Made by a program: the position numbers and the translations under genes
The notes under the pieces: generated by a model
Seen by the model: the letters and a program-made list of their open reading frames with translations, nothing else
Databases searched by the model: none
Told to the model about the DNA's origin: nothing
Source: an uncultured Clostridiaceae bacterium
Lineage (GTDB): Bacteria; Bacillota; Clostridia; Lachnospirales; Lachnospiraceae
Reading direction: 5' to 3'
DNA: 60,035 nt
Assembly: GCA_947177415.1 (NCBI GenBank)
Contig: CAMWUK010000010.1
Coordinates: 1 to 60,035 of the forward strand
In this document: piece after piece, positions 8,897 through 17,344 of the stretch
Position numbering within the stretch: the stretch's first letter is position 1
Layout: each line of letters begins with the position of its first letter

Positions 8897-10222
8897 TTAT
8901 TTATTATTTTTTACTATTTTTAAATAGTAATATGTAAATCTTATAATAAATCCTCCAGTCCAACCAATGGGGGTGGCTATCCAAACCCCTTTATAACTAA
9001 ACATTGTTTGTGATAAGCAAATAGCTACTGGAACCTGCAACAAACAAAGAGAAATAATTGATGCAAGCATAGGAATTACTGTTTTACCATGTCCAAGTAA
9101 AATTCCATTAACAACTTGCATCATTCCAAACACTATATAAAACCCAGCAATAATTCTTAGATATCCCTTTCCAATTTCAATTACTGTTAAATCCTGTGTA
9201 AACATTTTTATAAAAATCTCTGGAACTACTATAATAACAATAGACACAATAATTGATATGATGGCACACAAAATAAAAGCAACTCTGTTTCCCTTTTTCA
9301 CTCTATCGTTTTTTTCTGCTCCAAGATTCTGTGCTGTAAAATTTGTAATCGCTTTCCCTAAATTTAAAGAAGGCATTTCTGCAAATGAATCAATTTTTGA
9401 TGCTGCTGTATATGCTGCTATGCAATCAGTACCAAACCCATTAATCATATACTGTACTGTTAAAAATCCTATACAAATAAACACTTGTTGAATCATTGTT
9501 GGAATTCCAATTTTTAAACTAGCATTTAACTCTTTTCTATCAAACTGCAATTTGATTATATTTATGCGAAAATCTGGATACTTCGTATTTATATACACCA
9601 TACATGAAATCCATGAAAAAAACTGTGATATAACCGTTGCAACGGCTGCACCTGCTATTCCCATATGAAATATTGCAACAAATGTAACATCCAAAATTGT
9701 ATTGAGAAACATCGCAATAATTAATATATTAGTTGCTGTTTTGGAATCTCCCATTCCTCTTAGTATATTAGTTAAAGTATTATAAGCAAATGTAGGAATA
9801 ACACCAACAAAAATAATTTTTAAGTATACATTTGCCATACTAATGGTTTCTATCGGCATTCTAAATATATTTAAAATGGACTCACAAAAATTAATACCAA
9901 TCACTGTAATAAAAATTGAAATAACTAAAGAAAAAAGGATACCTGTATCCATTATTTTCTTTACTCTTTTTAAATCTTTTTCCCCCATGCAACGTGATAC
10001 TAATATACTAGTTCCCATTGTTATTCCCATCGAAAAAGTAACCAATAATGAATTAATTTGAAAACTAAACCCAACAGCTGCTAAGCTTTCTTTACCTAAA
10101 AAATTTCCAACAACAATGCTATCTACTATGTTATACAACTGCTGAAATAGGTTTCCAATCAAAATTGGCATAGAAAAAAACAATATCGTCTTCAGTTCAT
10201 TACCTTTTGTCAAATCATTCAT
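8897..10222 (-). CDS. MATE-family efflux transporter
   Basis: A 441-residue polytopic membrane protein with about 12 hydrophobic segments and the DinF/NorM-like start FFSMPILIGNLFQQLYNIVD. MATE proteins export small organic molecules using H+ or Na+ gradients. Lying 50 bases upstream of the NRPS on the same strand, it is the obvious candidate to export the peptide product or to give self-protection (inference from context). GTGAGG lies upstream of the ATG. Length and residue pattern are normal for the family, with no sign of damage. The 119 bases between it and the next gene upstream contain only AT-rich sequence and a weak 6-bp inverted repeat. Confidence 0.92.
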   Translation of the reverse strand: MNDLTKGNELKTILFFSMPILIGNLFQQLYNIVDSIVVGNFLGKESLAAVGFSFQINSLLVTFSMGITMGTSILVSRCMGEKDLKRVKKIMDTGILFSLVISIFITVIGINFCESILNIFRMPIETISMANVYLKIIFVGVIPTFAYNTLTNILRGMGDSKTATNILIIAMFLNTILDVTFVAIFHMGIAGAAVATVISQFFSWISCMVYINTKYPDFRINIIKLQFDRKELNASLKIGIPTMIQQVFICIGFLTVQYMINGFGTDCIAAYTAASKIDSFAEMPSLNLGKAITNFTAQNLGAEKNDRVKKGNRVAFILCAIISIIVSIVIIVVPEIFIKMFTQDLTVIEIGKGYLRIIAGFYIVFGMMQVVNGILLGHGKTVIPMLASIISLCLLQVPVAICLSQTMFSYKGVWIATPIGWTGGFIIRFTYYYLKIVKNNK

Positions 10223-10341
10223 ATTTTACCTCACTGTCCATTCATTATTTAACATCAGTCATCCAGTTCTAACAAGACATAAACTTCTATTTAGAACAAA
10301 TTTTTTTCATGCTACTTTTCCCAGTTAATCTGTTAAAATAT

Positions 10342-11505
10342 TCAGACCCTCTTACTTAATACATATTTTTCTATACGCTTAATAGCCTCTTTTAATTCAA
10401 AAATAGAATATGCATAAGAAATTCTTATAAATCCTTCCCCACAATCTCCAAATGCATTTCCTGGTACAACTGCAACTTTTTCTTTATTCAATAAGTCCAC
10501 AGCAAACTCTTCACTAGACATTCCAAACTCACGAATATCTGGAAACATATAGAATGCCCCTTCTGGTTCAAAACAATGTAGTTTTAATCTATTTAACTCA
10601 TGGTATAAAAAACTACGACGTTGATTATATGACTCTCTCATATGTATTACATCCTCTTGACCATTTTGCAATGCCTCAATTGCTGCATATTGGCTAATTG
10701 TTGGTGCACACATAATCGCATATTGATGGACTTTTATCATTTGCTGTATAATTTCATAATTACCAAGTGCATATCCCAAACGCCATCCAGTCATTGCAAA
10801 ATTTTTTGAAAAACCATTAATTACAATTGTTCGCTCCTTCATTTCTGGAAAACTTGCAATACTAACATGATGCTTATTGTATGTAAGTTCACTATATATT
10901 TCATCTGATATAACCAGTAAATTATTTTTCTGAATAACATCTATTAATGCCTGCAAATCTTCTCGTTCCATTATTGCACCTGTAGGATTATTAGGATATG
11001 ATAATATAAGTGCTTTACTCTTATTTGTAATCACCTTTTCAAGCTGTTCTTTTGTTAAACGAAATTTCTTTTCAGGCTTTAATTCGATGGATACTGGAAC
11101 ACCACCAGTCATTAAAATACATGGAAGATATGACACAAAGCTAGGCTCTATATATATAATCTCATCACCAGGATTAATAATTGTACGCAAAACAAGATCA
11201 ATTGCTTCACTTCCACCAACTGTAACTATAACCTCCGAATTTGGTTCATAATAATTTCCAATTTTTTCTTGCGAATAAGTGCAAATTTCTTTTCTTAAAT
11301 CTTTCAAACCACTATTAGATGTATAAAAAGTTTTCCCTGATTGTAAGGCCTGAATTCCCACTTCTCTAATATGGTACGGAGTCTCAAAATCCGGTTCACC
11401 AACACCTAATGAAATAACATCAGGTATTTCATTAGCCACATCAAAAAATTTTCTTATTCCAGATGGCTTTAATTGCAAAATTTTTTTGGATAACAATTCC
11501 CTCAC
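10342..11505 (-). CDS. Class I/II PLP-dependent aminotransferase
   Basis: A 387-residue fold-type I aminotransferase. SYPNNPTG holds the substrate and PLP contacts, SDEIYSEL carries the PLP-pyridine Asp, and GFSKNFAMTGWRLGY contains the Schiff-base Lys. It resembles the AspC/PatA/aromatic-aminotransferase branch. Translation starts at a GTG that overlaps the TGA of the upstream AsnC-type regulator (GTGA overlap), so the two are translationally coupled. Together with the HisC-like enzyme across the divergent promoter, it could supply or recycle an unusual amino acid for the NRPS, but ordinary amino-acid metabolism is equally possible from sequence alone. Confidence 0.9.
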   Translation of the reverse strand: MRELLSKKILQLKPSGIRKFFDVANEIPDVISLGVGEPDFETPYHIREVGIQALQSGKTFYTSNSGLKDLRKEICTYSQEKIGNYYEPNSEVIVTVGGSEAIDLVLRTIINPGDEIIYIEPSFVSYLPCILMTGGVPVSIELKPEKKFRLTKEQLEKVITNKSKALILSYPNNPTGAIMEREDLQALIDVIQKNNLLVISDEIYSELTYNKHHVSIASFPEMKERTIVINGFSKNFAMTGWRLGYALGNYEIIQQMIKVHQYAIMCAPTISQYAAIEALQNGQEDVIHMRESYNQRRSFLYHELNRLKLHCFEPEGAFYMFPDIREFGMSSEEFAVDLLNKEKVAVVPGNAFGDCGEGFIRISYAYSIFELKEAIKRIEKYVLSKRV

Positions 11506-11996
11506 GGTGTCACCACCATTCTTTCATCAACCTTTTTATTATCAAAATCAACACCAAGGTCTTTATATTTTCTTAATACAAAATGAGTGGTTGTATTTTG
11601 CACTTCATTAATGGATGCTAATTTACTAGAAACGAATAGAGATATCTCTTTTATATTCTTACCATCTACCAATACCAAAAAGTCATATGATCCTGACAAA
11701 AGATACAAAGCCTTTACTTGTGGATACTCCTTAATTTTCTCTGCTAGTCTTTCATATCCATCACCCCCCTGTGGAGTGACTCTTAGCTCTACTAGAGCTT
11801 TAACATCATCATTAGTAACTTTATCCCAGTTAATCAATGTATGATAGCCACATATAATATTACTACTCTTTAATGATTCGATAGTTTCATGAATCTCTAT
11901 TTCTTTTAAGTTTAACATAATTGCAAGCTCTAACTCTGACAAATCACCATTCTGTTCAATTAATTCTAGCAGAGATAATATTTCTTTTTTTTGCAT
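11502..11996 (-). CDS. Lrp/AsnC-family transcriptional regulator
   Basis: 164 residues: an N-terminal winged helix-turn-helix (about 1-60) followed by a RAM/AsnC ligand-binding domain (about 70-145, containing YLLSGSYDFLVLVDG). Proteins of this class form dimers or octamers and sense amino acids. The gene is translationally coupled to the aminotransferase it precedes, so it probably controls that gene and perhaps the NRPS transcript. A GGAGG box lies 8 nt before the ATG. Its promoter region faces the divergent MocR-type regulator, an arrangement that often means cross- or self-regulation. Confidence 0.9.
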   Translation of the reverse strand: MQKKEILSLLELIEQNGDLSELELAIMLNLKEIEIHETIESLKSSNIICGYHTLINWDKVTNDDVKALVELRVTPQGGDGYERLAEKIKEYPQVKALYLLSGSYDFLVLVDGKNIKEISLFVSSKLASINEVQNTTTHFVLRKYKDLGVDFDNKKVDERMVVTP

Positions 11997-12047
11997 CTAT
12001 ACATCCTCCTTTAATTGTGATATAATCATACAATGCATACATTTATA

Positions 12048-12076
12048 TATATACCACTTATATTGTCCGTTTTCAA
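12048..12076 (-). promoter_or_regulatory. Predicted sigma-A promoter for asnC-type gene
   Basis: On the minus strand TTGAAA (12071-12076) and TATATA (12048-12053) are separated by exactly 17 bases, close to the vegetative consensus. The predicted transcript start near 12041 gives a leader of about 45 nt before the regulator's ATG. Confidence 0.6.
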
Positions 12077-12082
12077 CAAAAT

Positions 12083-12101
12083 AATTGTATGCAATACAAT
12101 T
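12083..12101. promoter_or_regulatory. Palindromic operator candidate (AATTGTAT-3-ATACAATT)
   Basis: Perfect 8-bp arms separated by GCA lie just before the ribosome site of the MocR-type gene; a related half-site pair (ATACAATGCATAC) is at about 12029-12040. In the divergent region between two regulators this is a natural autoregulation site, for MocR or AsnC. Confidence 0.4.
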
Positions 12102-12118
12102 CTAAAGGAAGTGAACTT

Positions 12119-13531
12119 ATGCCATTTAATTCATTTGAGAATTATCCCATGACATGGAAATTAGATCGTGAACGATTAAAACCACCTTTATATATCTCTA
12201 TTGCAAACGCCTTGGAAGAAGATATTAAAAATGGGATCTTAACCCCAAATACCAAGCTGCCTCCTCAGAGGGAACTTGCTGACTATTTAGATGTTAATTT
12301 AAGTACTATTACAAGAGCATTTAAAATATGTGAGATGAAAGGACTGCTTTACGCAACTGTAGGAAAGGGTACATATGTATCCTCCATTGCTTCTATGCCA
12401 TTACCATACAGAGCCTCTCTACAGGACAAGCAATATATCGATTTTAGCCAAATACGTCCTTTTTATGAATTTAATGAAGTTGTTGCCGAAGTTGCACGTT
12501 CAATCATGTTACGACCTAATGCAAATACCTTGTTTGAATACAATTATAGTGTAGAAGGTTCTCGCTATGAACTAGCTGGTCAAAAATGGTTAAATCAATA
12601 TCACATGAATGTTCCTTTAGATAATATACTAATCACATCAGGAACACAAAATGCGTTAGTAATTTCTCTTCAATCATTTTTTAGTGCAGGTGATAAAATC
12701 GCTATTGATTCTTACTCATATCCAAATTTTATTGGCCTTGCCAACTTACTCAATATACAATTAGTAGCCATTGAAAATGATGAATGTGGTATGATACCTG
12801 AAAGTTTAGAAATGAACTGTAAAATAAATGGAATAAAAGGAATTTACCTTGTCCCATCATGCAATAATCCAACAGCCATAACTATGCCCCAATGTCGTAG
12901 AGATAAAATTGCAAAAATAATTTTAAATAATCAATTGCTTCTAATTGAAGACGATACATATGCGTTTTTGGCACCCAATTTATACCCCATTTCATGTTCA
13001 GTTCCAGAACAATTTATTTATATATCAGGAACTTCAAAAGCTTTATGTGCTGGATTAAGGGTAGCTTTCGTAGCATTTTCCGATAAACTAAAAACTGAGA
13101 TAATCCGCGGAATGCAAAGTGTAAATTTAAAGACACCATTATTAAATTTAGAGATTATCACAGAAATGATCGAAAGTAATATTGCCACTCAATTAGTTTC
13201 ACAGAGAATTCAGTTATCCAGAGAAAGAAACTCCATATATCAAAAATATTTTACAACTCCAAGTTGTTGTAATCCACTTAGTTTTTTTCAATGGCTTCCT
13301 TTGCCCAAAGGATGTAATGGATATAATTTTGAATTACAGGCAAAAAAATCTGGTCTTTTGCTATTCTGCTCTGAACGTTTTACAGTTGGTCCACCCCGAG
13401 AAAATACTGCTATAAGGATTTCTATGTGTTCAGTAAAAAACAACACTGAACTTGAAACAGGACTTAAAATTATACAAAAATTAATAAATGAAAATATCTT
13501 TCCAGAGCCTATGAATACATTTATTGTTTGA
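12119..13531 (+). CDS. MocR/PdxR-type GntR regulator with aminotransferase domain
   Basis: 470 residues: an N-terminal GntR winged helix (KLPPQRELADYLDVNLSTIT at about residues 45-65 is the DNA-binding helix region) fused to a complete fold-type I aminotransferase-like domain with the PLP-Lys region SGTSKALCAGLRVAF. MocR proteins use PLP or its adducts as effectors and often control PLP or amino-acid genes. The start is the ATG at 12119, with AAAGGAAGTG placed correctly; the in-frame ATG at 12089 lies inside a palindrome. The gene is divergent from the AsnC/aminotransferase pair and is followed by the HisC-like gene, likely on one transcript. Confidence 0.88.
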   Translation: MPFNSFENYPMTWKLDRERLKPPLYISIANALEEDIKNGILTPNTKLPPQRELADYLDVNLSTITRAFKICEMKGLLYATVGKGTYVSSIASMPLPYRASLQDKQYIDFSQIRPFYEFNEVVAEVARSIMLRPNANTLFEYNYSVEGSRYELAGQKWLNQYHMNVPLDNILITSGTQNALVISLQSFFSAGDKIAIDSYSYPNFIGLANLLNIQLVAIENDECGMIPESLEMNCKINGIKGIYLVPSCNNPTAITMPQCRRDKIAKIILNNQLLLIEDDTYAFLAPNLYPISCSVPEQFIYISGTSKALCAGLRVAFVAFSDKLKTEIIRGMQSVNLKTPLLNLEIITEMIESNIATQLVSQRIQLSRERNSIYQKYFTTPSCCNPLSFFQWLPLPKGCNGYNFELQAKKSGLLLFCSERFTVGPPRENTAIRISMCSVKNNTELETGLKIIQKLINENIFPEPMNTFIV

Positions 13532-13573
13532 ATTATCTACATTATGATTACATCAAAATATAGGAGGCATAGC

Positions 13574-14635
13574 ATGAAGAACTTTAACAATAATATAAGA
13601 AAGGTAAAACCTTATATTCCGGGAGAACAACCCCAAGAGATAAATGTAATTAAACTAAATACAAATGAGAATCCATATCCACCATCCCCAAACATTTTAG
13701 AAGTATTAAAAACCATAAATGATGATTGTCTGCGTTTATATCCTGATCCAGAATCAAAAATTTTAGTAAAGGCTCTGGCTGATTTTTACAATCTCAATGA
13801 AAATCAAGTTTTTGTGGGTATTGGATCTGATGATGTTTTAGCTATGTGCTTTTTGACTTTTTTCAATTCTTTAAATCCTATTATATTCCCAGACATTACA
13901 TACTCTTTTTATAATGTCTGGGCTGATTTGTTTAATATACCTTATAAATATTCAGTATTAGATAAAAATTTTATGATTGTAAAAGAGGACTATTTTAAAG
14001 AAAATGGAGGCATAATATTTCCAAATCCTAATGCACCAACTGGACTAGAAATGAATATCAGTGATATTGAAGATATTCTAATGCACAACAAAGATGTCAT
14101 CGTTATTGTTGATGAAGCTTATGTGGATTTTGGTTCGCACTCAGCATTACCTTTGATTAAAAAATACAAAAATTTGATAATCGTACAAACATTTTCAAAA
14201 TCACGTTCTTTCGCTGGTGTACGTATAGGATATGCTATGGGAGATTCAGAACTTATCGAATCTCTTAACAATGTAAAACACTCATTTAATTCTTATACTA
14301 TAAACCAAATTACATTAAAATTAGGTGTTGAAGTATTAAAAAACAAAGTATATTTTCTAGATACACTAAAGAAAATTGAATCTACACGAGAATGGACTAA
14401 AAAAGAATTGAGAAAATTAGGATTCTTTTTTCAAGATTCAAAAGCTAATTTTATTTTTGCTCGTCATAATATATGTCCTGCGAAAGAGTTATTTGAAGCT
14501 TTACGTAATCAACACATTTATGTTAGACATTTTGAATCTGCAAGAATTCATGATTATTTAAGAATATCCATTGGTACACAAAAACAAATGGAAACAGTAG
14601 TGTCTTTTTTGAAAGATTATTTGGAGTATAGATAA
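13574..14635 (+). CDS. HisC-like histidinol-phosphate aminotransferase
   Basis: 353 residues, matching HisC in length and motifs: KLNTNENPYPPSP at the start, FPNPNAPTG, VDEAYVDF, and the PLP-Lys motif FSKSRSFAGVRIGYAMG. HisC converts imidazole-acetol phosphate to L-histidinol phosphate, but members outside histidine operons often act on aromatic or other amino acids. No other his gene is nearby, so a role in preparing an NRPS building block is possible (inference). The start is ATG 13574 with AGGAGG 6 nt before it; a more upstream in-frame ATG at 13544 lacks one. The base composition is AT-rich like the NRPS and changes shortly after the stop. Confidence 0.85.
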   Translation: MKNFNNNIRKVKPYIPGEQPQEINVIKLNTNENPYPPSPNILEVLKTINDDCLRLYPDPESKILVKALADFYNLNENQVFVGIGSDDVLAMCFLTFFNSLNPIIFPDITYSFYNVWADLFNIPYKYSVLDKNFMIVKEDYFKENGGIIFPNPNAPTGLEMNISDIEDILMHNKDVIVIVDEAYVDFGSHSALPLIKKYKNLIIVQTFSKSRSFAGVRIGYAMGDSELIESLNNVKHSFNSYTINQITLKLGVEVLKNKVYFLDTLKKIESTREWTKKELRKLGFFFQDSKANFIFARHNICPAKELFEALRNQHIYVRHFESARIHDYLRISIGTQKQMETVVSFLKDYLEYR

Positions 14636-14654
14636 AAAACGATATACTATTTGT

Positions 14655-14861
14655 CTAATTAGAAAGAATAAGTATAATATCAGCTACATCCTTTGTAGTA
14701 ACAAAACAACCATAGCAAGCACTGCCTATGTCCGAACACATAGGCGAAATTCCCCATACTTCCCTACCGTCCGTATGATGAAATTTCCATAGGGAAGTAT
14801 CCCTAACCCTCTTTAATATTTCTTCCTTTTTTCTTTGAAAATCCTTGACCTCTATCTGCAT
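14655..14861 (-). CDS. Hypothetical small protein, possibly non-coding
   Basis: A 68-residue frame with a Lys/Glu-rich start and a Cys-containing segment (SPMCSDIGSACYGCFV). I do not recognise it. The ribosome site is weak, and the frame contains two perfect inverted repeats (see 14724-14800), so the DNA may be kept for its structure rather than its protein. It sits between the AT-rich NRPS locus and the mobilization genes, close to where the ICE edge should be. Confidence 0.3.
   Translation of the reverse strand: MQIEVKDFQRKKEEILKRVRDTSLWKFHHTDGREVWGISPMCSDIGSACYGCFVTTKDVADIILILSN
14724..14800. repeat. Two perfect inverted repeats near the mobilization genes
   Basis: GCCTATGT/ACATAGGC (14724-14731 and 14738-14745, 6-nt loop) is followed by an 11-bp pair ATACTTCCCTA/TAGGGAAGTAT (14756-14766 and 14790-14800). 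Structured DNA just upstream of mobC is typical of an origin of transfer or an element end. No T-run follows, so they are not ordinary terminators. Confidence 0.5.
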
Positions 14862-14920
14862 ATTTGATACAATTTCTCTTGGATAATTCTATCCAAAACT
14901 AAATAACTTTTGAAACCAGA

Positions 14921-14955
14921 CTGTTGTAAATCGAACATTTTACAGCAGTTTTTTT
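14921..14955 (+). other. Hairpin upstream of mobC: oriT or terminator candidate
   Basis: CTGTTGTAAA (14921-14930) pairs with TTTACAGCAG (14939-14948) over 10 bp with one G-U, loop 8 nt, followed by seven T. It fits an intrinsic terminator, but relaxase origins of transfer also carry such a repeat directly before mobC. The sequence cannot tell these apart. Confidence 0.5.
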
Positions 14956-14986
14956 GTATCCAAAATCAGGAAAGGAAATATCAAAA

Positions 14987-15328
14987 ATGGCAAACAGAAC
15001 ACGCACCAACCGAAATGAATTTCACCTAAATGATGACGAGCAGTATATCCTAGAGGAAAAGTTCAAACTCTCCGGCATGAAAAGCAAATCTGCCTTCCTG
15101 CGGAAGCTCATTTTATACGGATATGTCTATGATGTGGATTACAGTTTCCTACGGAATTACAATACAGAGCTTGGACGGATAAGCTCCAGTTTAAACCAGA
15201 TTGCAAAACGAATTAACAGTACCAACCATATCTATCAAGAAGATATAGACGAAGTAAAGGAGCTGATGAAACAGGTATGGCATACACAAAAATCCATGCT
15301 ATCAAAGCAACCGTTAATAAAGCAATAG
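14987..15328 (+). CDS. mobC: MobC-like relaxosome accessory protein
   Basis: 113 residues. The start MANRTRTNRNEFHLNDDEQ is typical of MobC/plasmid mobilization relaxosome proteins, which have a ribbon-helix-helix-like N-terminus and bind oriT to help the relaxase. The segment GRISSSLNQIAKRIN is the conserved MobC core (NxxGxNLNQIARxxN type). The start at ATG 14987 is preferred over the TTG at 14954 because GGAAAGGA lies before it and the family begins there. The 3' end overlaps the relaxase gene by 52 bases, indicating coupled translation. Confidence 0.85.
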   Translation: MANRTRTNRNEFHLNDDEQYILEEKFKLSGMKSKSAFLRKLILYGYVYDVDYSFLRNYNTELGRISSSLNQIAKRINSTNHIYQEDIDEVKELMKQVWHTQKSMLSKQPLIKQ

Positions 15329-16650
15329 ATTATATCTGCAACCCGGATAAAACAGACGAGGGCATCCTGATTTCTTCTTATGCCTGTTCCCCCGAAACCG
15401 CAGCCATTGACTTTAAATATACCTTAGACCATTGTCGTGAAAACAGTCCCAACAAAGCCTATCACATGATACAGGCTTTTGCCCCTGGTGAAGTGGATTT
15501 CCCCGAAGCACACCGAATAGGAAAAGAGCTTGCAGACAAGGTCTTAGAGGGGAAATATTCTTATGTTGTTACCACCCATATTGACAAGGGACATGTCCAT
15601 AATCACATTATTTTCTGTGCTGCTGATAACATCGAACATGACAAATACCATGACTGCAAACAGACCTATTACCGCATCCGGAGGTTAAGCGATGAACTGT
15701 GCAGGGAGCATAATCTTTCCGTCATAATCCCAAGCGGTAAGCATGGTAAAAAATACAACCAATGGCAGTCTGACAAGAACATAACATCATCAAAACCACA
15801 GATAAGAAAAGACATCAATTTCTGCATAAAATCAGCTTCCACTTATGAAGAATTTTTACTTCTGATGAGGGCAAAAGGTTATGAAATAAAAGGGGAAACT
15901 TTGAATGATGAAACTGCTAAATACATTTCATTCCGACCATTAAATAAAGACCGTTTTGTACGTGGAAGTGCAAAGTCTTTGGGAAAGGAATACACAAAGG
16001 AACGTATCAAAGAACGTATTGAAAGTAAGAAAGAACGCAAAGCTGTTATTCCTAAAAAAGACTACTCTGCCCGCAAGCTGATTGATACCTCTGACGAGAA
16101 ATTCCAAAACAGTCCCGGATTGAAACATTGGGCAGATATAGAGAATTTAAAGATTGCCGCAAAAAATTATATAGAAGCAGGTTCCCTTTCAGAACTGGAA
16201 CATAAAATTGCAGTAAAAACCGAAACCGGGAAGTCTGCAAAACATAGTGTAGTGGAGCTGGAACACAGAATAAAAGACCTTGGTGAAATTATCAAATATG
16301 CAGAACAATACAAGGCAAATAGTTCTTACCATATCGGTTATAAGAAAGCGAAAAATCTAGAAGCATATTTCCGCAGATATGAAAGCCAGATTATTCTTTA
16401 TGGTGGTGCAAGACGTATGCTGGAGCAGGCAGGCATAAATCTAAAAGGCTTAAATATTGACAAGTTAAAAGCCGAATACCAAGAGCTTACCACACAGAAA
16501 AATAACCTGACTGCCACCTATAAAAACTGTGAAAAAGAAGTAAAATCCCTGACAAGAAAACTGGAAAACCTGAAGCAATATTTAGGACAGGAAATCTCAC
16601 AGAAAAACACACAGGAGCAACCAGAGCAGAACAAAAAACCTACCTTGTAA
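15277..16650 (+). CDS. MOBP-type relaxase (MobA/VirD2-like)
   Basis: 457 residues. Motif III HIDKGHVHNH (101-110) supplies the metal-binding His triad, and Tyr19 in AIDYICNPDKT is the likely nicking Tyr. The C-terminal 250 residues are Lys/Glu-rich and partly coiled-coil. Relaxases nick oriT, stay bound to the 5' end and pilot the strand through the type IV channel. With MobC it forms the rightward mobilization unit at the left edge of the ICE, opposite in direction to the transfer genes. Its tail (ending KKPTL) is basic but lacks the RVSVKEKL tail seen in five other ICE proteins. Confidence 0.9.
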   Translation: MAYTKIHAIKATVNKAIDYICNPDKTDEGILISSYACSPETAAIDFKYTLDHCRENSPNKAYHMIQAFAPGEVDFPEAHRIGKELADKVLEGKYSYVVTTHIDKGHVHNHIIFCAADNIEHDKYHDCKQTYYRIRRLSDELCREHNLSVIIPSGKHGKKYNQWQSDKNITSSKPQIRKDINFCIKSASTYEEFLLLMRAKGYEIKGETLNDETAKYISFRPLNKDRFVRGSAKSLGKEYTKERIKERIESKKERKAVIPKKDYSARKLIDTSDEKFQNSPGLKHWADIENLKIAAKNYIEAGSLSELEHKIAVKTETGKSAKHSVVELEHRIKDLGEIIKYAEQYKANSSYHIGYKKAKNLEAYFRRYESQIILYGGARRMLEQAGINLKGLNIDKLKAEYQELTTQKNNLTATYKNCEKEVKSLTRKLENLKQYLGQEISQKNTQEQPEQNKKPTL

Positions 16651-16910
16651 CATTATAAGTGAACATAACGCATCATGGAAATGTGCATAACTGACCATTC
16701 CATCATGGACAACACCATTCACAAGATATGGAAAAGGAAAAACACCTTTACCACATCTTGCAAACAATGTTGCCCACAATTCCATAAACCGGACAGTTAT
16801 ACACATTTCCACAATGCCTGCGTCTGCGAAAATTCACATAAATCCTTTATATCTTTTATAGAAAAATTATCATACAGATAACCCGATAAAATATTTATAA
16901 ATTCCCCAAA

Positions 16911-16933
16911 AAAATAAGGGTGTCGAAACACCC
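16911..16933 (-). terminator. UUCG-loop intrinsic terminator
   Basis: On the minus strand GGGTGT-TTCG-ACACCC (16918-16933) is followed by TTATTTTTTT. This is a textbook terminator for leftward transcripts, downstream of the toxin gene and the long leftward operon. Confidence 0.75.
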
Positions 16934-16950
16934 CTATTTTCCTAAACCCC

Positions 16951-16979
16951 TTGCAAAATATACTAAGATGGTTTATAAT
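16951..16979 (+). promoter_or_regulatory. Near-consensus promoter for antisense RNA
   Basis: TTGCAA (16951-16956), exactly 17 bases, then perfect TATAAT (16974-16979). No protein gene follows; the transcript would end at the terminator at about 17099, giving an RNA of about 114 nt. Confidence 0.75.
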
Positions 16980-16985
16980 CAAATC

Positions 16986-17099
16986 AGAAACCGAAGGATT
17001 TTGGTACGTCCAACGGTTGCACAATCGGAAACAAGTAATCTATTTAAAAAACAAACGGATTACGAGCTATCCCCTATTGGCAGTAGAGGATAGCTTTTT
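16986..17099 (+). ncRNA. Predicted type I antitoxin RNA (RatA-like)
   Basis: A roughly 114-nt RNA is defined by the strong promoter at 16951-16979 and the hairpin plus T-run ending at about 17099. It runs convergently into the end of the small hydrophobic toxin gene, overlapping the toxin mRNA 3' region around the shared terminator, as txpA/ratA pairs do. No protein is encoded. Function is inferred from layout only. Confidence 0.6.
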
Positions 17100-17104
17100 C
17101 CGTT
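17054..17104. terminator. Bidirectional terminator between toxin and antisense RNA
   Basis: AGCTATCC (17065-17072) pairs with GGATAGCT (17088-17095), followed on the plus strand by TTTT. An outer stem AACGG/CCGTT (17054-17058 and 17100-17104) followed on the minus strand by TGTTTTTT makes it work in the other direction too. Confidence 0.75.
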
Positions 17105-17186
17105 ATTTGCGGTTGTTTCTAGTGTCTATGTATGTTAAGGCTGCAAACACAACCAATAAAAGCGTAAGTACTTCTAATGTATTCAT
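17103..17186 (-). CDS. Small hydrophobic holin-like type I toxin
   Basis: A 27-residue peptide beginning MNTLEVLTLLLVVFAALTYI and ending in DTRNNRK: one membrane segment and a charged C-terminus, like the putative holin-like toxins related to TxpA/Bsr peptides. The ribosome site is exceptionally strong (AAAGGAGG, 5 nt before ATG). An extended -10 (TGATACAAT) lies about 75 bases upstream, and a convergent antisense RNA meets its 3' end. Such peptides insert into the membrane and depolarise the cell when not repressed by the RNA; here the pair would stabilise the ICE. It lies downstream of the long leftward transfer operon. Confidence 0.7.
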   Translation of the reverse strand: MNTLEVLTLLLVVFAALTYIDTRNNRK

Positions 17187-17257
17187 ACCGACCTCCTTTC
17201 CGTTTCCAGAAAGGACAACCGCAGACTATCCCCACTTGCTCTAATCTGACTACTGCC

Positions 17258-17266
17258 ATTGTATCA
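17258..17266 (-). promoter_or_regulatory. Extended -10 promoter of toxin gene
   Basis: Minus-strand TGATACAAT matches the extended -10 (TGnTATAAT) with one mismatch. No good -35 is visible at 17 bases. The leader to the toxin ATG is about 65 nt. Confidence 0.5.
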
Positions 17267-17344
17267 CATTTTGTCTAAAAATACTAGCTACGTTTATTCC
17301 ATATTCTTGGTCACTCCCCTCATTTGGATATTTGCCATCTGGTA

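Noticed and set aside
13574-14635. Reading the HisC-like gene as part of a histidine operon
   Set aside because: No other his gene nearby and its neighbours are regulators and NRPS genes.
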